This document shows, one piece after another, positions 7,805 through 14,087 of a stretch of 14,087 bases of DNA (positions within the stretch are counted from its first letter, which is position 1; every line of letters starts with the position of its first letter). The position numbers and the translations under genes are program-made. The notes under the pieces were generated by a model. That model did not search any database. It was not told where the DNA came from and worked only from the letters and a program-made list of their open reading frames with translations. The DNA is from JBDTMC01 sp039934475 (lineage in GTDB: Bacteria; Acidobacteriota; Terriglobia; Bryobacterales; Bryobacteraceae): positions 1-14,087 of the forward strand of contig JBDTMC010000175.1 of NCBI GenBank assembly GCA_039934475.1, written 5' to 3'.

Positions 7805-8794
7805 GTGGTCATCAGTCGTTTTCTGCGCCTAGCGGCCCATGTTCAACTGCTTCCCGTTCTAGAGAGCGGCGAGGAGACTCTTGTCGGCGGACAGGCGGTG
7901 ATGGAAGGCGTGATGATGCGCGCTCCTCACAGCTACTGCGTCGCCGTTCGGAAAGCCGACGGAACCTTCGTTACCGAAGAGAGCCCGTTGGAGAAGGTTT
8001 CCGATAAGTATCCAATGTTCCGCTACCCAATCCTGCGCGGTATCGGCACGCTGGGTCAGGCCATGTGGCTGGGCGTGAAGGCGTTGAAGTTCTCAGCGAA
8101 TGCATCGCTCGAAGAAGAGAATGCGAAGCGCGAACCCGATTCTAAGCCGCTTGAGATCTCTTCCTGGGTGATGGGATTGAATCTCCTGTTTTCGTTCGCC
8201 TTTTTCGTCTTCTTGTATAAGTTTGTGCCGCTGCTGCTGACGCAGATGATTCAAACGCGTTTCCCCGCAGTGCATAACCAGATTCTGTTCAATCTGGTGG
8301 ACGGCGTGATCCGCATCACGATCTTCTTGGGATTCCTGTACATGATTTCGCGCTGGAAAGACATCCGGCGGGTGTTTGAGTATCACGGCGCGGAGCATAA
8401 AGTGGTCTTCAACTTCGAATCGGGGAAGCCGGTAACGGTGGAAAACGCGCAGAAGTTTGTGACATGGCACCCGCGGTGCGGCACCAGTTTTCTGCTGGTC
8501 GTCATGATTCTTTCGATGTTGGTCTACATGTTGCTGCCGTTCGAAGGGTTTGTGGCAAAGTTTCTGGCGCGCCTGGCCCTGCTGCCGGTGATCACGGGTT
8601 TGAGTTATGAGTTGATTCGCTATGCCGCCAAGCACCGGGGCGGGTTGATGGCCCTTCTGACCACCCCTGGCCTCTGGCTGCAACGCATCACGACGCAGCC
8701 CCCGGCCGACGACCAGACGGCGGTGGCAATTGTGGCTTTGGAAGGGGCCATGGAGCTGGAACGCAAACAGGGCGGCCAGCTTGTCATCGCCTAA
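7805..8794 (+). CDS. DUF1385 family membrane protein
   Basis: From GTG 7805 the product is 329 residues. The start is chosen because AGGAG lies 10 bases before it and the family similarity begins shortly after; the frame is open further upstream only as an overlap with the receiver gene. The family N-terminal signature GGQAVMEGVMMR is at 28-39. Four hydrophobic segments are likely membrane spans: about 121-145, 161-182, 226-245 and 254-272. Two conserved polar motifs sit near the membrane face: EYHGAEHKVVFNFE (192-205) and HPRCGTSF (222-229). The conserved His/Glu/Cys residues hint at metal binding or catalysis, but the biochemical role of DUF1385 is not established. It lies 6 bases upstream of prfA, a neighbourhood commonly seen for this family, so it is probably the first gene of the prfA-prmC operon. 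Confidence 0.88.
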   Translation: MVISRFLRLAAHVQLLPVLESGEETLVGGQAVMEGVMMRAPHSYCVAVRKADGTFVTEESPLEKVSDKYPMFRYPILRGIGTLGQAMWLGVKALKFSANASLEEENAKREPDSKPLEISSWVMGLNLLFSFAFFVFLYKFVPLLLTQMIQTRFPAVHNQILFNLVDGVIRITIFLGFLYMISRWKDIRRVFEYHGAEHKVVFNFESGKPVTVENAQKFVTWHPRCGTSFLLVVMILSMLVYMLLPFEGFVAKFLARLALLPVITGLSYELIRYAAKHRGGLMALLTTPGLWLQRITTQPPADDQTAVAIVALEGAMELERKQGGQLVIA

Positions 8795-8800
8795 ATATCA

Positions 8801-9934
8801 ATGCAATATACGCAGAAGCTCGATGAGATCGAGTCCCGTTTCGAAGAACTGACGCGGCAGATGGCCGATCCGGCCGTCATCAACGATTCCGACCTCTACC
8901 GCAAAACCACCAAGAGTCAGAGTGAGTTGTCAGAGATGGTGGCGAAGTACCGCGAATGGAAGACCATCAGCCGCAATCTGGAAGAGAGCCGGCAAATGGT
9001 GGAAGAGGAAGACCCGGACCTGCGGCAGATGGCCGTGGACGACGTGGCGCGGTTGGAACCGGAAGTGATCCGCATCGAAGACGAGTTGAAGATCCTACTC
9101 TTGCCCAAGGACCCGAACGACGAGAAAGACGTGGTTCTGGAGATTCGGGCGGGGGCAGGCGGCGATGAGGCGAGTCTGTTCGCAGCGGAGATCTTCCGCA
9201 TGTACACACGGTTCGCTGAAGAGCAGCGTTGGCGCGTGGAAGTCACTTCGAGCAGCGAATCCTCCGCCGGCGGCCTGAAGGAAGTGATGGCGCTGATCAG
9301 CGGCAATAAAGTTTACAGCAAGCTGAAGTACGAAAGCGGCGTACACCGCGTGCAGCGGGTTCCAGCCACCGAACAGCAGGGTCGCATTCACACGTCTACC
9401 ATCACCGTAGCGGTGCTTCCGGAAGCCGACGAAGTGGAAGTGCAGATCGACGCGAAGGATATTCGCGTCGATACATTTTGCTCTTCGGGTCCTGGTGGAC
9501 AGTCGGTGAATACGACTTACTCGGCGGTGCGGATTACGCATTTGGCGACGGGCCTGGTGGTGAGTTGCCAGGACGAGAAATCGCAGATCAAGAACCGCGC
9601 GAAGGCGATGCGCGTACTGCGCTCACGTCTCTATGAGTTGGAGATGGAGAAGCAGATGGCGGCCGTCGGCGCCGAACGGCGCAGCATGGTGGGCACGGGC
9701 GACCGCAGCGAGAAGATCCGTACCTACAACTTCAAAGAAAATCGCGTCACCGACCACCGCATTGGCCTCACCATCCACCAGTTGGATCAAGTGATGGAAG
9801 GACGGCTGGGGCAGGTGCTGGATGCGATCAACACGTACTACCAAACCGAAAATCTGCACCATCAGACGGTGACCGTGGGTAACAACTCCAATGACGGTGG
9901 AAAGCGCACTCCGGCAGGGGTTCAAGCTTCTTGA
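8801..9934 (+). CDS. prfA: Peptide chain release factor 1
   Basis: The 377-residue protein reads UAA and UAG stop codons on the ribosome and triggers peptide release. The codon-recognition motif PAT is at 188-190, which marks RF1 rather than RF2 (SPF). The catalytic GGQ is at 232-234 within SSGPGGQSVNTTYSAVRITH. The N-terminal helical domain (1-110) and the IRAGAGGDEASLFAAEIFRMY block (115-135) are typical. The ATG at 8801 follows the DUF1385 stop by 6 bases and has no clear Shine-Dalgarno sequence, so translation may depend on coupling to the upstream gene. The last 44 bases overlap prmC. The C-terminal tail beyond TYYQTENL (VTVGNNSNDGGKRTPAGVQAS) is a somewhat long low-complexity end. Confidence 0.97.
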   Translation: MQYTQKLDEIESRFEELTRQMADPAVINDSDLYRKTTKSQSELSEMVAKYREWKTISRNLEESRQMVEEEDPDLRQMAVDDVARLEPEVIRIEDELKILLLPKDPNDEKDVVLEIRAGAGGDEASLFAAEIFRMYTRFAEEQRWRVEVTSSSESSAGGLKEVMALISGNKVYSKLKYESGVHRVQRVPATEQQGRIHTSTITVAVLPEADEVEVQIDAKDIRVDTFCSSGPGGQSVNTTYSAVRITHLATGLVVSCQDEKSQIKNRAKAMRVLRSRLYELEMEKQMAAVGAERRSMVGTGDRSEKIRTYNFKENRVTDHRIGLTIHQLDQVMEGRLGQVLDAINTYYQTENLHHQTVTVGNNSNDGGKRTPAGVQAS

Positions 9935-10730
9935 GGATGCGGGGATACCCGCTCCGAGGTTAACGGCCGAAGTCCTCTTGTGCCACGCACTGCAGCGTGA
10001 GCGCAGCTACCTCTACAGTCATCCCGAAGCGGAATTGAACGACAATGCGTGGCTGCACTACGGGCGATATTTGCATGAGCGCCTGCAGGGCAAGCCCACT
10101 CAGTACATCACCAAGAAGCAGGAGTTCTACGGGCGCGAGTTCCGCGTTACGCCTGACGTGCTGATTCCCCGCCCTGAGACAGAGCATGTGGTGGAGACAG
10201 CACTGCGCTTGGCTCCAAGGGCAAGGCGGGTGTTGGATGTGGGATGCGGTTCGGGTGCGATTGCCGTTACGTTGCAGTTGGAGATGGGCGCGACGGTATT
10301 CGCAACCGATATTTCCGAAGCGGCCGTGCGGGTAGCGCGCGGCAACGCAGAGGCACTGCAGGCGCAGGTGTGGTTTGCAGTTTGCGATGTGGCAGAGGGA
10401 CTGGCTGAGGCGCGCCTCGATCTTCTAGTTTCGAACCCGCCCTATATTCCTCGAGGCGAAGAGGCCGGATTGCAGCGGGAGATTCGTGAGTTTGAGCCAC
10501 ATACGGCTTTGTTCCCTGGACCTACCGGCCTGGAAATCTACGAGCGGTTGGTGGCCGATGCCCCGCGGTTGCTGTCACCCGGAGGGTGGATTGTAATGGA
10601 GATCGGGTACCGGCAGGAGGAGGGCGTGCGCTCGCTGTTGCGGCGTGGGCCGTGGCAGGATGTAGAGACTATCCATGACCTGGCCGGACTGCCGCGGGTG
10701 ATCGCCGGGCGTTGCGGGGCTGTGACGTGA
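9891..10730 (+). CDS. prmC: Release factor glutamine N5-methyltransferase
   Basis: The 279-residue cytoplasmic enzyme transfers a methyl group from S-adenosylmethionine to the Gln of the GGQ motif in RF1 and RF2. The N-terminal helical domain starts in the usual way (ALRQGFKLLEDAGIPAPR) and continues to the conserved Q-Y-I and FYGREFRV region (71-86). The Rossmann domain contains IPRPETE (92-98), the SAM loop DVGCGSG (116-122), ATDIS (138-142) and the catalytic SNPPYIP (181-187). The ATG at 9891 lies inside the 3' end of prfA, a 44-base overlap. The family-typical N-terminus starts right there, so the overlap looks real. The stop overlaps the dinB start (GTGA). Pairing with its own substrate gene prfA is the classic arrangement. 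Confidence 0.96.
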   Translation: MTVESALRQGFKLLEDAGIPAPRLTAEVLLCHALQRERSYLYSHPEAELNDNAWLHYGRYLHERLQGKPTQYITKKQEFYGREFRVTPDVLIPRPETEHVVETALRLAPRARRVLDVGCGSGAIAVTLQLEMGATVFATDISEAAVRVARGNAEALQAQVWFAVCDVAEGLAEARLDLLVSNPPYIPRGEEAGLQREIREFEPHTALFPGPTGLEIYERLVADAPRLLSPGGWIVMEIGYRQEEGVRSLLRRGPWQDVETIHDLAGLPRVIAGRCGAVT

Positions 10731-11968
10731 AAACCATCTTCCACCTCGATATGGATGCCTTCTTTGTGTCCGTTGAGGAGCTGTTCGATCCATCCCTGAA
10801 GGGAAAACCCGTCGTGGTGGGAGGCCAACCAGACCAGCGGGGCGTTGTATCGGCTGCTTCCTATGCGGCGCGGAAGTTCGGCGTGCATTCGGCAATGCCT
10901 CTTCGAACGGCGTATAAATTGTGCCCGCAGGCGACCTTCGTAGATGGACATCCCGAGCGGTACCGCGATTGCTCGCAACAGGTTTTCAGTGTTCTCAACC
11001 GGTTCTCGCCGTTAGTGGAAATGGCTTCGATCGACGAAGCGTACCTTGATCTGACGGGGGCGGAGAGGCTGCATGGCCCTCCACTGAAGGCCGCCAATAC
11101 GCTGCACGAGATGATCAAGCGGGAGACTTCCTTAAACTGTTCGATCGGGATATCCGCGGCGCGCATGGTCGCCAAAGTCGCTAGCGACCAGGCAAAACCG
11201 AACGGCATCCTGTGGGTGCTGGCGGGCACCGAAGCGCAGTTTCTAGCGCCTCTGGACGTGCGCCGAATTCCCGGGGTGGGCAAGGTGATGGAGAAAAACC
11301 TGCACAACTACGGACTGCGCAAGGTGGGCGACCTGGCGCGCCTGGATGCGGATTTCCTGGAGGCGAAGTTTGGGAAGTGGGGTCTGGCTCTTTCGGGAAA
11401 AGCGCGTGGCTTTGATGCCGGAGGCTGGTTCGACACCGAGATCGGGTCGCACGAGGAGCCTAAGTCCATTAGCCACGAGCACACTTACAACGAGGACTGC
11501 GGCGAGCAAGGTCAGCTGGAGGCGACACTGGCGCGACTCTCAGAGATGGTGGGCCGGCGTCTGCGGGAGCACACGCTTCACGCGCGCACGATTCAATTGA
11601 AGTTACGGTATTCGGACTTCACCACTCTCACTCGCGCGCACAGCCTGGGACGGCCGACGCAGATCGATACCGAGATCTTCGACGAGGCGCGGCGGCTATT
11701 CCGCACGAATTGGAAGAAGGGCATGAAGGTGCGGTTGCTCGGGGTTCAGACGTCTGGGTTCGAAGCAGCCGGTGCTCAGCTCGATTTGCTGGATGCGGGA
11801 CATGCCGAACGGTGGCGTAAGGCTCTGGGGGCGATGGACAAAATCCGGGACAAATTCGGCGAGCGCAGTGTCTCGCTTGCGGCTGGGATGAAAGGGGCAT
11901 TCCGGGAACGGGTTCATGAAAACCCCGCTGGCCTTCCGGGGAAGGATCCGAAGAAGAAGGACGGTTGA
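10727..11968 (+). CDS. dinB: DNA polymerase IV (DinB, Y-family)
   Basis: From GTG 10727 the product is 413 residues and performs low-fidelity translesion synthesis. The start is placed here because MKTIFHLDMDAFF is the normal N-terminus and GTGA overlaps the prmC stop; a TTG at 10712 is in frame but adds unneeded residues. The catalytic carboxylates are D8 (HLDMDAFF) and D103/E104 (SIDEAYLD). The fingers/palm GISAARMVAKVASDQAKPNG block, the helix-hairpin-helix segment RRIPGVGKVMEKNL and a complete little-finger domain follow. QLDLLDAG near the end matches the usual internal beta-clamp-binding motif (QLxLF type) before the final MDKIRDKFG helix. The tail is Lys-rich (KDPKKKDG). No LexA-type operator is expected or seen inside this compact operon. 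Confidence 0.96.
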   Translation: MKTIFHLDMDAFFVSVEELFDPSLKGKPVVVGGQPDQRGVVSAASYAARKFGVHSAMPLRTAYKLCPQATFVDGHPERYRDCSQQVFSVLNRFSPLVEMASIDEAYLDLTGAERLHGPPLKAANTLHEMIKRETSLNCSIGISAARMVAKVASDQAKPNGILWVLAGTEAQFLAPLDVRRIPGVGKVMEKNLHNYGLRKVGDLARLDADFLEAKFGKWGLALSGKARGFDAGGWFDTEIGSHEEPKSISHEHTYNEDCGEQGQLEATLARLSEMVGRRLREHTLHARTIQLKLRYSDFTTLTRAHSLGRPTQIDTEIFDEARRLFRTNWKKGMKVRLLGVQTSGFEAAGAQLDLLDAGHAERWRKALGAMDKIRDKFGERSVSLAAGMKGAFRERVHENPAGLPGKDPKKKDG

Positions 11969-11978
11969 TTGAGACTGT

Positions 11979-12012
11979 CGCCGGGACGGCACCTGGTGGA
12001 GCCGTCCCGGCG
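11979..12012. terminator. Strong inverted repeat between convergent dinB and PQQ-like genes
   Basis: CGCCGGGACGGC (11979-11990) and GCCGTCCCGGCG (12001-12012) are perfect 12-base inverted arms around a 10-base loop. The repeat begins 10 bases after the dinB stop and ends 8 bases before the stop of the opposite gene. Neither strand has a proper U-tract after the stem (AAAATTGA on plus, ACAGTCTC on minus). It may act as a bidirectional, non-canonical terminator or as a 3'-end stabiliser for both messages. Confidence 0.65.
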
Positions 12013-12020
12013 AAAATTGA

Positions 12021-13634
12021 CTAGTTCGCGGGCGGCAGACCGTAGACGACAATGGAGCTCGACGTGGGAACGTAAACCTTGCCATTGGCGATGGTGGGAG
12101 GGGTGAATTTGACACCTTCCCCGAGGGTGTCGCGGGTGCCTGCCATGTCCGAGTTATAGATTTCCGCCAGCGTCTGGCCCTGGAATGCATGGAGAATCCC
12201 GTTAGCCCCGGAAGAAATCGCCCACAGGATCGGGTTGTTGCCAAGCGGGTCGGCCGATAGACTCAAGCCGGCTGTGAGGCCGAGGAACCCTTTGCCGCCC
12301 TTGGCAATTGGTTGTTGACTGAGCCTGCCGTTCGAGACGTAGAACATCTTCACGCGGTCACTCCAGCCGGCGAAATAGACGTTATTCCTGAAAATGACCG
12401 GAGAAGTGGTTGCCCTGCCGTAGTATCCCACCGCATTATGCAGCTCCTGTACCACGTTGTCGGAGGATGTACCGAGACCACCGAGGTTGTCGCGATCAAG
12501 GACGTAGACGGTGGTGTTCTTACCGGCGCCGATTACAATGTTGGGACCGGTTCCGTTGGGCGACGGCACAACCAGAGGCCCGCTACTGCCAATATCGTAG
12601 TCGTAGGAGTTGAGAGTCTGGTAGTAGTAAGGAGTGAAGAAATCGGTGACGGTAAGAGCCTTGGTGACTGGGTCGGGAGTCAGCTTGAGGAAGCTGCTGC
12701 CGTAGCCGCGCGTGCCAGGCGTTTTTGCGACAGGATCGCCGTTTCCAGTGATCATGTAGATATTCGCGCCATCCCACGCTGGGCCGCCGCCCGATTGCCA
12801 GATGCCGCCCCGGCAATAGCCGTCGGAGGCGTCAGGTGTTGTGTTGAAGACGGAAACCTGCTGCAGCGTCTGGGTGTCGTAGCCCATCATCCAACCGTTG
12901 TAGTAGTCGAGATCGCAGTGACTTGCGAACGTAACATAGACGACACCGTTGGCGAGTAGCAGCGCGGCACGCTGGAGATGGATCTTGGCTTGAAAGACCA
13001 CGTTCCCTTGACCGTCCGTCTTTCCGCACGTGCCCGGAACCGTCCCTTCAACGTCCACCGGGCTACCCAGCCTCTCCTGACCCGTCGACAGGTTGATGGC
13101 ATGTAGACGATAAAAATAGCTGGTGCCTGAAGTTGAGACTTCCTTCGTCTTTGCCACTGCATAAAGCGTTGCAGTGGCAGGATCGATCACAGGAGTGCTG
13201 GTAATTCCAATTTGCGGGGAGATGTCATCGCATGAGACATCATCGGCAGGAACAGGTGTGACTACGGTCCCGCTGGGTCCATTATTGAAGTTTGTCTGCC
13301 ACAGCATCCCCAACGCCGGGCGGTCCGCGTCAAACGCATAAACAGAATTGTTCTCGGTGACGACGTAGAGGACGTTCCTCTTCTGGCCGCCGATGTTCAC
13401 TGCTGGAACGTAGAGTGGCTGAGCATAGACGGAGCCATCCACGGGATAGCTAAAGAGCTTCGCAAAAGTGGACGGACTGACATTGGTCCACGTCAGCTTC
13501 GTTTCGGCTGCCGTAAGGCCGGTTCGTAAAGCATTGTTATGGTAAGTCAGTACCGCTGTGCTGGTCTGCTGTCCGTACCCGATGGCACAGGCAGCGCTGA
13601 CAGCAATAGCGACGAGAGATCGGATTTGAATCAT
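12021..13634 (-). CDS. Secreted PQQ-like beta-propeller repeat protein
   Basis: The 537-residue product starts with a signal peptide (MIQIRSLVAIAVSAACAIGY, cleavage near GYG-QQ). The mature part is built of repeated beta-propeller blades of the pyrroloquinoline-quinone-like type: VYAQPLYVPAVN, LYVVTENNSVYAFDADRP, STPVIDPATATLYAVAKT, LHAINLSTGQE, IVIGAGKNTTVYVLDRDN, TTSPVIFRNNVYFAGW and TPPTIANGKVYVPTSSS. There is no haem c motif (CxxCH), no membrane anchor and no second domain. Four Cys in the first half (in DDVSCDD, GTCGK, SHCDL and GYCRG) could form disulfides outside the cytoplasm. Despite the fold name, PQQ binding or dehydrogenase activity is not shown, and a binding or scaffold role is equally possible. 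AGGGG lies 3 bases before the ATG. It lies downstream of the M23 peptidase gene on the same strand. Confidence 0.87.
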   Translation of the reverse strand: MIQIRSLVAIAVSAACAIGYGQQTSTAVLTYHNNALRTGLTAAETKLTWTNVSPSTFAKLFSYPVDGSVYAQPLYVPAVNIGGQKRNVLYVVTENNSVYAFDADRPALGMLWQTNFNNGPSGTVVTPVPADDVSCDDISPQIGITSTPVIDPATATLYAVAKTKEVSTSGTSYFYRLHAINLSTGQERLGSPVDVEGTVPGTCGKTDGQGNVVFQAKIHLQRAALLLANGVVYVTFASHCDLDYYNGWMMGYDTQTLQQVSVFNTTPDASDGYCRGGIWQSGGGPAWDGANIYMITGNGDPVAKTPGTRGYGSSFLKLTPDPVTKALTVTDFFTPYYYQTLNSYDYDIGSSGPLVVPSPNGTGPNIVIGAGKNTTVYVLDRDNLGGLGTSSDNVVQELHNAVGYYGRATTSPVIFRNNVYFAGWSDRVKMFYVSNGRLSQQPIAKGGKGFLGLTAGLSLSADPLGNNPILWAISSGANGILHAFQGQTLAEIYNSDMAGTRDTLGEGVKFTPPTIANGKVYVPTSSSIVVYGLPPAN

Positions 13635-13724
13635 AGGCCCCTTAAATATTGTACCCAGCGCGATGGAATTAGTTGTGCGAGGAGGAATTACCCTGCCTAG
13701 GCGTACTAAACCATGGACAGATGA

Positions 13725-14087
13725 CTATCGTAAGCCGGTAAATATTGGGATTGATCCGGTGCTGGAGGCCGAGTTTAAGAGTGATACCAAGCCCATGTAG
13801 TCCATGGCATGGACACCGCTGACGTCGTATTCATTTACCTCGAAGTGGAGATGGCCTCCATGCCGAGGGCGCGAGGCATTGATCCCGCTGTGGCCAACCG
13901 TGCCGATCGTCTGTCCCGAACGTAACAATTCTCCCGCGCTGACCAGGACCGATTCCAGGTGACAGTAACGGTACATGCGATGAATAACGGGGTTCACGAC
14001 AATTACGGAGTTCCCGCCCAGACGGGAGCTGGTCGAGAACGGGTCGGCTTCCGTCCAACCGGATTCCGCCACAATTACCACGCCCGC
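13725..14087 (-). CDS. M23 (LytM/lysostaphin-type) metallopeptidase, C-terminal part, cut by the window edge
   Basis: The frame is open to the right edge, so the N-terminus (signal peptide and the first zinc ligands of the HxxxD motif) is outside. The visible 120 or so residues cover the end of the M23 barrel: GVVIVAESGW, GGNSVIVVNP, MYRYCHLESVLVSAGELLRS, GQTIGTVGHSG and the zinc-binding HLHFEV motif. These correspond to the family pattern YxHL, GxxIGxxGxSG and HxHFEv. Family members cleave peptidoglycan cross-links or, when degenerate, regulate amidases. The ligands seen here are intact, so it could be active. A 23-residue tail rich in Ser and Gly follows the last domain strand. It is separated by 90 bases from the PQQ-like gene. 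The GTG at 14079-14081 is an internal Val rather than the start. Confidence 0.85.
   Translation of the reverse strand, partial: AGVVIVAESGWTEADPFSTSSRLGGNSVIVVNPVIHRMYRYCHLESVLVSAGELLRSGQTIGTVGHSGINASRPRHGGHLHFEVNEYDVSGVHAMDYMGLVSLLNSASSTGSIPIFTGLR

Noticed and set aside
12312..12959. 215-codon plus-strand frame inside the PQQ-like gene
   Set aside because: It is antisense to a signal-peptide-bearing propeller protein with clear blades, and it has no recognisable motif.
13648..13653. TACAAT on the minus strand as a -10 box for the PQQ-like gene
   Set aside because: The predicted transcript start would fall inside the ribosome-binding site and no -35 box is present at a suitable distance.

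Overview
The window is GC-rich and densely packed with genes. It looks chromosomal and probably comes from an Acidobacteriota, most likely near Solibacter/Bryobacter. That placement is an inference from gene content: an Oar-type TonB-dependent receptor with an N-terminal carboxypeptidase-regulatory-like domain, a secreted PQQ-like beta-propeller, and the order DUF1385 - prfA - prmC. No tRNA, rRNA, CRISPR array, transposase or integrase was recognised.

Region 1 (1-3106, minus strand) is a run of five co-directional genes, read from right to left: a YjbQ/UPF0047 protein, a DUF2203 protein, a DUF507 protein with two tandem copies of its domain, ribokinase (rbsK, joined to the DUF507 gene by an ATGA overlap), and the N-terminal part of an EAL/HDOD (YuxH-type) signalling protein that runs off the left edge. 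The 88-base gap between the yjbQ-like and DUF2203 genes holds a perfect small palindrome and four degenerate 7-base tandem repeats.

Region 2 (3320-7133) holds a TonB-dependent receptor-like outer-membrane protein on the plus strand. It meets ispG (isoprenoid precursor synthesis) on the minus strand tail to tail, with one base between the two stop codons. The receptor gene carries a run of nine G inside its reading frame.

Region 3 (7347-11968, plus strand) begins with a small, partly degenerate response-regulator receiver protein. A tight informational block follows: DUF1385 membrane protein, release factor 1 (prfA), release-factor glutamine methyltransferase (prmC, overlapping prfA by 44 bases) and DNA polymerase IV (dinB, overlapping prmC by GTGA). 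PrmC modifies the GGQ motif of the RF1 encoded just before it. A strong 12-bp-stem inverted repeat separates dinB from the next, convergent gene.

Region 4 (12021-14087, minus strand) holds a secreted PQQ-like propeller protein and, upstream of it, the C-terminal part of an M23 (LytM-type) peptidase cut by the right edge. Both probably act outside the cytoplasm.

Most of the window is ordinary core and lineage-typical accessory sequence, and I see no clear new multi-gene system. The points most worth following up are the G9 tract in the surface receptor, the duplicated DUF507 gene coupled to ribokinase, the palindrome plus heptamer-repeat patch, and the degenerate receiver protein.
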